Source: DATBSK01 sp964532485 | Lineage (GTDB): Bacteria; Actinomycetota; Acidimicrobiia; IMCC26256; PALSA-555 | Assembly: GCA_964532485.1 (NCBI GenBank) | Contig: CAZHKE010000023.1 | Span: forward strand, 1 to 44,997 | Direction of reading: 5' to 3' | DNA: 44,997 bases | In this document: positions 8,483-15,426 of the stretch, piece after piece | Layout: each line of letters begins with the position of its first letter | Position numbering within the stretch: position 1 is the stretch's first letter | Program-made: the position numbers and the translations under genes | Notes under the pieces: model-generated | The model's input: only the letters and a program-made list of their open reading frames with translations | Database searches by the model: none | Told to the model about the DNA's origin: nothing

Positions 8483-8947
8483 TCAGCGAGTGCTGAGCAT
8501 CACCGCGACCATCCTCACGGGGGCGTCGGAGCGGTTGCGCCACGCGTGGCGCGTCCCCCGCTGGACGACGCAGTCACCGGGGTGCAACGTCACCTCACCG
8601 GTGTCGAGCTCGAGCCCGATCTCACCATCGAGGACCATCACGTAGTCGACGGTCTGGGTGGTGTGGAAGCCGTCTGCCTCCAGGCCCCCGATCTCACCGA
8701 CGGCCCGGGCCATCGACGCGCGCATGACGCTGTCGGGCGGCACCTCGAACACGCGCCAGGCGGTGCCACCCGCGGGTGGCTCGAGCACCGTCATCCCGTC
8801 GCGGGGATCGACGACCGCGTCGATCCCGTTCGCGGGGTCGGTCACCCACACCTCGGCCCACGCGTCGCCCCCGAACGCGTCTGTGTCGGAGAGGAACGTC
8901 GAGCGCCCCTCGTCGTCGATACCCGTCACCACACGTCGCACCGGCAT
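8483..8947 (-). CDS. Cupin-domain protein
   Basis: A single-domain cupin of about 154 residues from the ATG at 8947. The core reads TQTVDYVMVLDGEIGLELDT, then LHPGDCVVQRGTRHAWRN, which supplies cupin motifs 1 and 2. In motif 1 the usual metal-binding His pair is largely absent (QTVDY). The His of motif 2 is kept. Such PF07883-type proteins occur as accessory or cyclase-like enzymes in aromatic and polyketide catabolism. A GAGAAT seven bases before the ATG could be a weak leaderless -10. It ends 13 bases from, and converges on, the plus-strand operon that stops at 8469. Confidence 0.85.
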   Translation of the reverse strand: MPVRRVVTGIDDEGRSTFLSDTDAFGGDAWAEVWVTDPANGIDAVVDPRDGMTVLEPPAGGTAWRVFEVPPDSVMRASMARAVGEIGGLEADGFHTTQTVDYVMVLDGEIGLELDTGEVTLHPGDCVVQRGTRHAWRNRSDAPVRMVAVMLSTR

Positions 8948-8966
8948 GGGTGGGATTCTCGCACCC

Positions 8967-9165
8967 ATGCGGATCGGCCTCTTCGTGAGCGAGACGANNN
9001 NNNNNNNNNNNNNNNNNNNNNNNNNNNNNNNNNNNNNNNNNNNNNNNNNNNNNNNNNNNNNNNNNNNNNNNNNNNNNNNNNNNNNNNNNNNNNNNNNCGA
9101 GACGACGTCTGTCGACGAGCTCGTCGCCCAGGCCGTCGCCGCCGAGCACGCAGCCCCCAGCGAGC
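8967..9165 (+). pseudogene. Remnant of an LLM-class oxidoreductase N-terminus, interrupted by an assembly gap
   Basis: An ATG at 8967 opens with MRIGLFVSET, a classic LLM oxidoreductase beginning. After the N run the sequence resumes with TSVDELVAQAVAAEHA, which looks like the next residues of the same protein. The last 8 bases before the gap (CGAGACGA) equal the first 8 after it, and merging them keeps the reading frame. Only about 26 codons show LLM-like character. The frame then enters the 3' end of the opposite-strand LLM gene and loses similarity. It is either a deletion remnant of a divergent LLM gene or a misassembly that removed the rest of an intact gene. Confidence 0.45.
8998..9097. 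other. Assembly gap (100 N)
   Basis: Exactly 100 N, the usual placeholder for a scaffold join of unknown size. Eight bases are identical on both sides, so the true gap may be zero or slightly negative. Confidence 0.95.
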
Positions 9166-10086
9166 TCACGGGCACTCGGGCAGGATCTCGTCCCGGAAGA
9201 CCGCGAAGTTGGCGAGCATCTCATCGCGCGTGTCGCCGGGGACGGTCGTCGTCGCGTAGGTGACCCCGACGTCGCGCAGCGCTCGAAGGCTCTCGAGCGT
9301 CTTGTCGGCGTCGACGGCAGCGTTGGTGAACATGTCGAGGCCCAGCGGCATGAAGACGTACTCGAGTGGCGCCGTGCGGCCGTGTGCCCGTGCGACCTCG
9401 CGTGACTCCTCGATGCGAGCGCCGAGGTCGTCGAGCGTCTCGAGCGGCGGCGTGTGCAGGCGCTTGCTCGCCTTCGCCGGGCTCGGCATCGGCGCCCACC
9501 CGTCGCCCATCTGCACGGCTCGGCGCATCGCGCGCCGCGAGTTGCCACCGATCCAGATCGGCGGCCCGCCTGGCTGCTCGGGCGCCGGCAGCATCGTGTT
9601 GCCCGGGGCCGCGAAGTGCGCGCCGCGCATGGTGACGCTCTCCCCCGTCCAGGCCGCCCGCATCGCGGTGATCGCCTCGTCGGTGCGGTCGTTGCGCTCG
9701 TCGAACGCCACGCCGAGAGCGGCGAACTCGTCCTCGAGGTAGCCGGCCCCGATGCCCAGCACGACCCGTCCGCCTGACAGCGCATCGAGCGTCGACACCG
9801 ACTTCGCCAGGAGAAAGGGATTTCGGTAGGCCGGGATCGCGAGGTACGTGAGCAGGCGGATCGTCGAGGTCGCGGCCGCTGCGAACGAGAGCGCGACGAA
9901 TGCGTCCAGAGCGTGGTGGCCGCCCGACGCCAGCCAACGGTCGCCGGGGAACGGGTGCTCGGTCACGAAGGCGGCGTCGAAGCCCGCGCCCTCGGCGGCC
10001 ACCGACACCTCGGCGATCGCCGCCGCGCTCGCGAGCTCGTCGAAGCGGTCGATGCGATGCGTCGGCAGCTGCACCGCGACCTGCAT
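9166..10086 (-). CDS. LLM-class F420-dependent oxidoreductase
   Basis: A 306-residue luciferase-like enzyme starting MQVAVQLPTHRIDRFDELAS. Diagnostic stretches are GAGFDAAFVTEHPFPG, LLTYLAIPAYRNPFLLAKSV, DALSGGRVVLGIGAGYLEDE and GGPPIWIGGNSRRAMRRAVQ, all conserved in the F420-dependent TIGR03619-like group. The expected reaction is a two-electron hydride transfer with F420 or FMN. The substrate is unknown. The ATG follows a GAGGGGG ribosome-binding sequence. The gene diverges from the SnoaL-like gene at 10207, and the 120-base intergenic region holds a KstR-type palindrome that could control both directions. A TACCAT on the minus strand (10153-10158) overlaps that palindrome and could be its -10 box. 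Confidence 0.9.
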   Translation of the reverse strand: MQVAVQLPTHRIDRFDELASAAAIAEVSVAAEGAGFDAAFVTEHPFPGDRWLASGGHHALDAFVALSFAAAATSTIRLLTYLAIPAYRNPFLLAKSVSTLDALSGGRVVLGIGAGYLEDEFAALGVAFDERNDRTDEAITAMRAAWTGESVTMRGAHFAAPGNTMLPAPEQPGGPPIWIGGNSRRAMRRAVQMGDGWAPMPSPAKASKRLHTPPLETLDDLGARIEESREVARAHGRTAPLEYVFMPLGLDMFTNAAVDADKTLESLRALRDVGVTYATTTVPGDTRDEMLANFAVFRDEILPECP

Positions 10087-10156
10087 GTCGTCCCCCTCGT
10101 CGACGGGTCACGCGACCGGCCACTCGCCGGCACTCGACGGCGCCCGACGCCGATGG

Positions 10157-10170
10157 TAGAACGCGTTGCA
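10157..10170. promoter_or_regulatory. KstR-type operator, TAGAACGCGTTGCA
   Basis: All eight defined positions match the mycobacterial KstR consensus TNNAACNNGTTNNA. KstR is the TetR-family repressor of sterol and lipid catabolism genes. The box lies between the divergent LLM gene ending its promoter side at 10086 and the SnoaL-like gene at 10207. It overlaps a possible minus-strand -10 (TACCAT). No KstR-like regulator gene is in the window, so binding by an actual KstR homologue is inference. Confidence 0.6.
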
Positions 10171-10206
10171 GTCCGGGCCGGGTGATCGGCCCGCAGAGGG
10201 GGGACC

Positions 10207-10662
10207 GTGGGCAAGTACAGCCGCGAGGAGATCGAGGCGGCGTTCCAGACGTTCCAGGACCGCGCGGCCGAGGCCGGCACGTCGGGCAGCTGGGACGAGT
10301 GGGCGCTCTGCTTCACCGAGGACGCCAGGTACTACGAGCACCACTACGGCCACATGTCCGGGCGCCAGGAGATCCTCGACTGGATCACCGCGACCATGAA
10401 CGAGCCGCTCTTCTCCGAGATGAGCTCGTTCCCCATCGACTGGTACGTCATCGACGAGGAGCGGGGCTGGATCATCTGCCAGGTCGCCAACGTCATGGAC
10501 GACCCGGGCGACGGCAGCGACCACCGTGAGTACAACTGGACGCTGCTCGAGTACGCCGGCAACGGCCAGTTCTCCTACGAGGAGGACATGTACAACCCCA
10601 CCGAGTTCGGCGAGATGGTCAAGGGCTACCTCGCGGCCAAGAAGGCCGCGGCGGCCGACTAG
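10207..10662 (+). CDS. SnoaL-like / NTF2-fold protein
   Basis: A 151-residue protein with the cone-shaped NTF2-like layout: an N-terminal helix (SREEIEAAFQTFQDRAAEAG), WALCFTEDARYYEHHYGHM, the helix GRQEILDWITATM, then strands around DWYVIDEERGWIICQV. SnoaL/ketosteroid-isomerase-like proteins in this size range act as isomerases, cyclases or dehydratases in steroid, polyketide and aromatic pathways. Others are non-catalytic. The GTG start is preceded by a purine-rich AGAGGGGGG. It is the first gene after a KstR-type operator and is followed by a second such operator and an LLM oxidoreductase, so it is probably coregulated with lipid catabolism. Confidence 0.82.
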   Translation: MGKYSREEIEAAFQTFQDRAAEAGTSGSWDEWALCFTEDARYYEHHYGHMSGRQEILDWITATMNEPLFSEMSSFPIDWYVIDEERGWIICQVANVMDDPGDGSDHREYNWTLLEYAGNGQFSYEEDMYNPTEFGEMVKGYLAAKKAAAAD

Positions 10663-10671
10663 GCAAGAAAA

Positions 10672-10685
10672 TAGAACCTGTTATA
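10672..10685. promoter_or_regulatory. KstR-type operator, TAGAACCTGTTATA
   Basis: A second perfect match to TNNAACNNGTTNNA, inside an unusually A/T-rich island that extends the symmetry (AAAA on the left, TTTT on the right). It overlaps the TATAGT -10 candidate (10682-10687), where a bound repressor would block RNA polymerase. It lies in the 72-base gap between the SnoaL-like gene and the LLM gene at 10735. Two perfect boxes 502 bases apart, both intergenic, are unlikely by chance in DNA this GC-rich. Confidence 0.65.
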
Positions 10686-10687
10686 GT
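10682..10687 (+). promoter_or_regulatory. Candidate -10 box TATAGT for the LLM gene
   Basis: TATAGT fits TANNNT and lies in the most A/T-rich stretch of the region. Transcription would begin near 10694 and give a leader of about 41 bases. That leader contains a 6-bp stem (CCTCGG at 10694-10699 pairing with CCGAGG at 10706-10711) and an AGGAG ribosome-binding site at 10725-10729. No clear -35 is visible. Confidence 0.45.
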
Positions 10688-10734
10688 TTTCCGCCTCGGG
10701 CCCGGCCGAGGCCCGACGACGATCAGGAGCCGAC

Positions 10735-11925
10735 GTGGAGTTCGGGATCTTCAACAGCTGCTACACGCCGCGCCAGGCGTACCAGGACACCGAGAACCAG
10801 TGGGACGTCGAGACCGAGCGCCTCATGAACGAGATCGCCTGGACCCAGGCGGCCGATCGCGCCGGCTTCAAGTACACGTGGGCGACCGAGCACCACTTCC
10901 TCACCGAGTACTCGCACCTGTCGTCGAACGAGTGCTTCCTCGCGTACCTCGCGGGGACGACCCAGAACATCCGCCTCGGCACGGGCATCTTCAACATCAC
11001 GCCCCCGGTCAACCACCCGGCACGGGTCGCCGAGCGCATCGCGATGATCGACAAGCTCAGCGGTGGGCGCTTCGAGTTCGGCGTGGGCCGCGGATCGTCC
11101 AGCACCGAGCAGCGCGGCTTCGGCATCGAAGACCCGGAGCTGACCAAGCAGATGGTCGACGAGGTCTTCCCCGAGTTCAAGCGGATGTGGCGCGAGACCG
11201 CGTACAGCTTCAAGGGCAAGTTCTTCGAGATGCCGCCGCGCAACGTGCTGCCCAAGCCGCTGCAGGACCCGCACCCGCCGATGTGGATCGCGGCCGGCAA
11301 CCCGGGCACGTTCGAGAAGGCCGCGCGCATGGGCGTCGGCGTCCTCTGCTTCACGATGGGCACGCCCGAGCAGCTCGCGCCGCTGATCGAGGTCTACAAG
11401 AAGAACATCGAGAAGGCCGAGCCCGTCGGTGAGTACGTCAACAACAACATCATGGTGACGAGCCAGATGCTGTGCCTCGAGGACGGCGAGAAGGCCCGCG
11501 ACCTCTCCACGAAGATCACGTCGCGCTACCAGAACAGCCTCGTGTTCCACTACCTCGACACGTTCCCCACGCCCCCGGGGATCCCGACCTGGCCCGACCT
11601 GCTCCCCGAGCCGACGCGCCCCGAGATCGACGCCGCGATCGCCAACGGCGATGCGTGCATCGGGACGCCCGACGAGGTGACGAAGGCCGTCACGCGCTAC
11701 GAGGACGTCGGTGCCGACCAGCTCGTGTTCGGCATGCTCTCGACGACGATGCCGATCGATGTCGCGATCGAAGCCACCGAGACGTTCGGGAAGCACGTGC
11801 TGCCGGAGTTCGACAAGGACCCGGTCGCGTCGACGGTCAAGCAGCGCGACGCCTACGTCATCGAGCGCGGCCCCCGCACGAGAACCGAGCTCGGGATCGC
11901 GGCCGACGACCTGCCGGTCCTCTAG
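10735..11925 (+). CDS. LLM-class flavin-dependent oxidoreductase (luciferase alpha-like)
   Basis: A 396-residue bacterial-luciferase-like protein. Landmarks are MEFGIFNSCYTP, WATEHHFLTEYSHLSSN, LGTGIFNITPPVNHPARVAE, KLSGGRFEFGVGRGSSSTEQ, DPHPPMWIAAGNPGTFEKAA and a C-terminal FGKHVLPEFD. It is longer than the F420 members elsewhere in the window and resembles FMN-dependent monooxygenase-type LLM proteins. Such enzymes hydroxylate or perform Baeyer-Villiger-type oxidation with reduced flavin. The GTG start has AGGAG at 10725-10729. A KstR-type operator overlaps its likely promoter. The SDR at 11938 follows after 12 bases, so the two are cotranscribed. Confidence 0.92.
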   Translation: MEFGIFNSCYTPRQAYQDTENQWDVETERLMNEIAWTQAADRAGFKYTWATEHHFLTEYSHLSSNECFLAYLAGTTQNIRLGTGIFNITPPVNHPARVAERIAMIDKLSGGRFEFGVGRGSSSTEQRGFGIEDPELTKQMVDEVFPEFKRMWRETAYSFKGKFFEMPPRNVLPKPLQDPHPPMWIAAGNPGTFEKAARMGVGVLCFTMGTPEQLAPLIEVYKKNIEKAEPVGEYVNNNIMVTSQMLCLEDGEKARDLSTKITSRYQNSLVFHYLDTFPTPPGIPTWPDLLPEPTRPEIDAAIANGDACIGTPDEVTKAVTRYEDVGADQLVFGMLSTTMPIDVAIEATETFGKHVLPEFDKDPVASTVKQRDAYVIERGPRTRTELGIAADDLPVL

Positions 11926-11937
11926 CCCCGCAGACCG

Positions 11938-12780
11938 GTGACCACCGGCGCGCTCGCGGGCAGGGTCGCGCTCGTCACGGGCGCGAGCCGCGGCATCGGG
12001 TACGGCATCGCGCGGCGCTTCGCTGCCGAGGGTGCCGCGGTCGCGGCGACCGCGCGCACGCTCGAGCCGGCACCCGACGCGCCGCTCGACGGCTCGCTGC
12101 AGGAGACCGTCGGCGAGATCGAAACTGCCGGTGGACGCGCGCTCGCGGTGCAGGCCGACCTCAACGACGCCGACGACCGGGCGCGCATCGTGCCGGCGGT
12201 GGAAGCCGCGCTCGGACCGATCGACGTGCTCGTGAACAACGCCGCCGCGGCGACGTACCTGCCGAACGCCGACATCCCGCTGAAGCGGCGGCGGCTGACG
12301 TTCGAGATCAACCTGCAGGCGCCCATCGACCTCGCGCAGCGGGTCCTGCCCGGCATGCGCGAGTGCGGCCAGGGATGGATCCTCAACATCTCGAGCGCGA
12401 CGTCCAAGCACCCGAAGGGACCACCGTTCGATCCGGGCTTCAAGCTCGGGTTCACGAGCACGGTCTACGGCGCGTCGAAGGCCGCGCTCGAGCGGTTCAC
12501 GACCGGGCTCGCGGCGGAGACGTTCGGCGAGGGCGTCGCGGTGAACACGCTCGCTCCCGTCGCCGCGGTGCGCACGCCCGGTGCCGACGCGCTCGTCGGC
12601 GACGTCATGGACGCCAACCCCGACATCGTCGAGCCGCTCGAGCTCTTCGTCGAGGCCGCGCTGGTGCTGTGCACGTGCGACGCGCAGACCACGACCGGCC
12701 GCATCTGCTACTCCCGCCCTCTCCTCGAGGAGCTCGGCCGAGAGGTCCGCAGCCTCAACGGCGGCCCGTCGTCACCGTAG
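11938..12780 (+). CDS. Short-chain dehydrogenase/reductase
   Basis: A 280-residue SDR with TGASRGIGYGIA near residues 15-26, LVNNAAAATY at the NNAG position, NISSATSK for the catalytic serine strand and VYGASKAALERF for the Tyr-x-x-x-Lys pair. An insertion around residues 40-60 (ARTLEPAPDAPLDGSLQET) is often seen in actinobacterial SDRs with an extended loop before helix C. The GTG lies 12 bases after the LLM stop, so it belongs to the KstR-box transcript. It probably oxidises or reduces a hydroxyl/keto group of the same substrate handled by the LLM enzyme. Confidence 0.88.
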   Translation: MTTGALAGRVALVTGASRGIGYGIARRFAAEGAAVAATARTLEPAPDAPLDGSLQETVGEIETAGGRALAVQADLNDADDRARIVPAVEAALGPIDVLVNNAAAATYLPNADIPLKRRRLTFEINLQAPIDLAQRVLPGMRECGQGWILNISSATSKHPKGPPFDPGFKLGFTSTVYGASKAALERFTTGLAAETFGEGVAVNTLAPVAAVRTPGADALVGDVMDANPDIVEPLELFVEAALVLCTCDAQTTTGRICYSRPLLEELGREVRSLNGGPSSP

Positions 12781-12853
12781 GAGGCACGCGCCGACCTGAC
12801 CTGCCCAGGGCCGACCACTCGGACAGGTGCCACGACTGATGCCGACGACGATG

Positions 12854-12874
12854 CGCTGCGACACCTGCGCAGCG
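12854..12874. terminator. Possible bidirectional hairpin terminator
   Basis: CGCTGCG (12854-12860) pairs perfectly with CGCAGCG (12868-12874) around a 7-base loop. It lies in the 155-base gap between the convergent SDR (ends 12780) and Nudix gene (ends 12936). No T tract follows, as is common in high-GC actinobacteria, so it is only a candidate. The rest of this gap shows nothing recognisable. Confidence 0.35.
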
Positions 12875-12935
12875 GAGAACCCGATCGGGCAGCGCTCTCA
12901 CCGCACTGTCCGGCCACACCGATCCGGAGGACGTG

Positions 12936-13691
12936 CTACCCGGCGCCGCGGCGGCGCTCGGCGGACGAGGTCGTGTCCTCGAGACGCCAGCCCGCCTCGA
13001 GCATCCAGAGGCGGTAGCGGGGACCGGGGGCATCGGGGTCGTCGCCGCCGTACGCGGCGTCGCCTTCCCACATGGCGGCCATGCCGCCCCCTGCCCGCGC
13101 CATCTGCGTCTCGTAGTACCGCGGATCTCGTGCTTGCGCGTCGTCCATGAGCGAGTCGACGTCGTCGAAGCCACGCAGGTAGTCGAGCGTCATCCACGTC
13201 GGCGGCGCGAGCTCGATCTCGAGCGCATCGCGCCGCGCGAGCGCGTCGGCCGGACTCATCCACGCGCTGTCGTGGATCTCGCCGCCGTCGATCGTCACGG
13301 CACCCTCGGGCGCGGGTGCGACGAAGAACCAGGTGGCGAAGCGCTTCGGGGCGATCGGGGGTGGCACCCAATGCGAGATCCACGCGAGCGACGACTCGTC
13401 GACAACGAGCCCGGCCTCCTCGGCCGCCTCTCGCACCGCGGCGCGCCGGGCGGCTTCCTCGATGTCGGCCGCGTCCTCGCGGTCGGCGTCGTCGATCCGG
13501 CCGCCCGGGAAGACCCACATGCCCCCGAACGCGAGCTTCGAGTTCTTGTGCAGCATCAGCGTCTCGATGCCCGCTTCGTCGTCGCGGGTGCTCGCGTCGC
13601 GCACGAGCACGACCGTCGCGGCCGGGATGGGATCGCCCTCCTCGCGCTCGCCGTGGAGGAACCACTGCTGGAACTGGGTCAGATCGGGCAC
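12936..13691 (-). CDS. Nudix hydrolase, NUDT19/CoA-pyrophosphatase-like
   Basis: A protein of about 251 residues starting at a GTG 5 bases after the upstream stop (VPDLTQFQQWFLHG). The Nudix box is present in its expanded form: GGMWVFPGGRIDDADRED, then a helix, then VREAAEEAGLVV, giving the REAxEExGL catalytic core. The insert between GG and REA is typical of NUDT19/RP2-like hydrolases, several of which cleave CoA or acyl-CoA at the pyrophosphate. That would suit a CoA-rich catabolic region, but it is inference. It is cotranscribed with the DUF4202 gene. Confidence 0.85.
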   Translation of the reverse strand: MPDLTQFQQWFLHGEREEGDPIPAATVVLVRDASTRDDEAGIETLMLHKNSKLAFGGMWVFPGGRIDDADREDAADIEEAARRAAVREAAEEAGLVVDESSLAWISHWVPPPIAPKRFATWFFVAPAPEGAVTIDGGEIHDSAWMSPADALARRDALEIELAPPTWMTLDYLRGFDDVDSLMDDAQARDPRYYETQMARAGGGMAAMWEGDAAYGGDDPDAPGPRYRLWMLEAGWRLEDTTSSAERRRGAG

Positions 13692-13696
13692 GGTCT

Positions 13697-14299
13697 CTAG
13701 CCTGCCAGGGCCCGCTCGAGGAGCGCGCGGCTCTGCTCGTCGAGCTCCAACGCCCGAGCTGCCGCCAACCCCTGGCCGCTCATCTTCCCTGCACTCTTCT
13801 CCAGGATGTCGACCACCTTGTCGGCGTCGAAGCGATCCGACAGCTCGCCGAGCTGGGTCTCGAGGAACACGAGGCACAGCGCGTCCTCGAGCACCTGCAC
13901 CTCGGCGTCACGGCGCGCCGGGTCGGGTCCGAGGCCGCGCTTGCGCACGAGGTCCTGGACGCGGGCGACCGTCGTGTCGTCGTAGCCCGAGTCGGCGAGG
14001 ATCCTCGCGACGTCTCGAGCGTGCTGATCGTGCTGGGCCCTGCGCCACCGGAGGTAGCCGCTGCGCCCCGCCGGGTACGTCGATCTCGGGATCGCCCAGC
14101 GCCGAAGGTGGTGCGCGCGCGCCGCGAGCAGGAGCGCGTCGCTCGGAGCCGGATCGAGGCGACGCACCCACTCCGTGACGAGCTCGGCGTGCGCGAGCTC
14201 CTTGGGGCGCTCCTCACCGCGCACGACGATGCGGATCGGGTCGTCGGCGTTCGCGGCGTCGATCGCGGCGACCGCGCGCGAGAGACGGTCGTCGTCCAC
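13697..14299 (-). CDS. DUF4202 domain protein
   Basis: A 200-residue soluble protein from a GTG at 14299. The helical, His-rich central region, AARAHHLRRWAIPRSTYPAG followed by RSGYLRWRRAQHDQHARDVA, matches the DUF4202 family. Its conserved His/Asp pattern suggests an HD-like metal site (the function is not established). The C-terminus is acidic/helical. A TACCCT lies 6 bases before the GTG, so the transcript could be leaderless. The Nudix gene follows after 5 bases. Confidence 0.78.
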   Translation of the reverse strand: MDDDRLSRAVAAIDAANADDPIRIVVRGEERPKELAHAELVTEWVRRLDPAPSDALLLAARAHHLRRWAIPRSTYPAGRSGYLRWRRAQHDQHARDVARILADSGYDDTTVARVQDLVRKRGLGPDPARRDAEVQVLEDALCLVFLETQLGELSDRFDADKVVDILEKSAGKMSGQGLAAARALELDEQSRALLERALAG

Positions 14300-14305
14300 G
14301 ACCGC

Positions 14306-14311
14306 AGGGTA
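14306..14311 (-). promoter_or_regulatory. Candidate -10 box TACCCT, leaderless distance
   Basis: On the minus strand TACCCT (TANNNT) is followed by 6 bases and then the GTG at 14299. It lies between the Gfo/Idh stop (14316) and DUF4202, so DUF4202/Nudix may be transcribed independently of the upstream gene. Confidence 0.35.
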
Positions 14312-14315
14312 GGCG

Positions 14316-15341
14316 TCAGGCGGTCGGCTGCCGGGGTTCCATCCCCGCGGCGCGGTACACGGCGTCGATCACCCGCATGTTCGCGACCGAGTCGCTCGGT
14401 GGCGTGAGGTTCGCGTCCCGCTCGCCGCGCACCGCGCTCGCGAACGCCTCCAGCTGATGCCGATAGGTCGCCTCGCCACTGACCTTCTCGCGTCGCTTGG
14501 TCCGCTCCCCCGACCGAGGGTCGCGGGTCTTCACCGTGACCCGGTGGAAGTAGTGCGGCCCGGTCATGTTGAACACCGACATCGTCCCGGCTGTACCGGT
14601 CACCTCGGCACCGAGGCTGAGCAGGCGGCCCGACCACAGCGCGCACTCGGCACTTCCGGTACGACCGTCGGCAAAGCCCATCTCGGCCTTCGCCCACCGG
14701 TCGACACCCGATTTGCGCTCCTTGGCGTCGGCCGACACGACCTCGGGCTCGGCCCCTGCGAGCGTCCGCAGCTGATGGATCGCGTAGCAGCCCGTGTCCA
14801 TGAGCGCGCCACCCGCGAGGTCGAGCTGGAAGCGGATGTCGTCACGCATCGGCAGGGGGATGCACATTCGGGTCTCGATGCGGCGCACCGAGCCGAGGTC
14901 GGTCGCGATGATCTCGAGCAGACGAGGCACGAGCGGGTGGTACCGATAGTGGAACGCCTCCATCGCGACGAGCTCGGGTGACTTCGCGGCGACGTCGGCC
15001 ACCTGTTGCGCCTCGTCGGCGTTCGCGGTGAACGGCTTCTCGCACAGCACGTGCTTGCCCGCCTCGAGCGCGGCGATCGTCCATTGCCCGTGCAGCCCGT
15101 TCGGCAGCGGGTTGTAGATCGCGTCGACCTGCGGATCGGCGACGAGCGCCTCGTAGGTGTCGTGGACGGTCGGGATGGCGTGCTTGCTCGCGAACTTCTC
15201 GGCCCGCGCCCGGTCCCGTGCCGCCACCGCGACGACCTCGACCTCGGGCAGCTCCTTGGCCGGCTTCACCAGCGCCTGCGGGGTGATGCGCGCCGCACCC
15301 AGCGCCCCGATCCTGACCACGTCCACCCGGGATGCGTCCAC
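14316..15341 (-). CDS. Gfo/Idh/MocA-family NAD(P)-dependent oxidoreductase
   Basis: A 341-residue protein with an N-terminal Rossmann domain (RIGALGAARITPQALVKPAK), AIYNPLPNGLHGQWTIAALE, the diagnostic GKHVLCEKPFTANADEA with catalytic-site EKP, and AFHYRYHP at the start of the C-terminal alpha/beta domain. MDTGCYAIHQLRTLAG supplies the expected Asp/His pair. Relatives oxidise sugar or inositol hydroxyls, or act as trans-dihydrodiol dehydrogenases. The VRRIETRMCIPLP region resembles the latter type. The GTG is 6 bases downstream of a TAGATT box, consistent with a leaderless mRNA. It diverges from the CaiB gene. Confidence 0.9.
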   Translation of the reverse strand: MDASRVDVVRIGALGAARITPQALVKPAKELPEVEVVAVAARDRARAEKFASKHAIPTVHDTYEALVADPQVDAIYNPLPNGLHGQWTIAALEAGKHVLCEKPFTANADEAQQVADVAAKSPELVAMEAFHYRYHPLVPRLLEIIATDLGSVRRIETRMCIPLPMRDDIRFQLDLAGGALMDTGCYAIHQLRTLAGAEPEVVSADAKERKSGVDRWAKAEMGFADGRTGSAECALWSGRLLSLGAEVTGTAGTMSVFNMTGPHYFHRVTVKTRDPRSGERTKRREKVSGEATYRHQLEAFASAVRGERDANLTPPSDSVANMRVIDAVYRAAGMEPRQPTA

Positions 15342-15345
15342 ACGG

Positions 15346-15357
15346 GGAATCTAGGAT
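15346..15357. promoter_or_regulatory. Overlapping divergent -10 boxes between Gfo/Idh and CaiB genes
   Basis: The sequence GGAATCTAGGAT contains TAGATT on the minus strand (15348-15353) and TAGGAT on the plus strand (15352-15357), sharing two bases. The minus box is 6 bases from the Gfo/Idh GTG. The plus box would give the CaiB mRNA a leader of about 60 bases that includes AAGGAG near 15411. The two promoters could not be used at the same moment. Confidence 0.4.
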
Positions 15358-15426
15358 GCCGAGGCTCACCCGACACGTTCCCTGCACGCACTCACCCGCC
15401 CGCCCATCCGAAGGAGCCGTCCGAGC

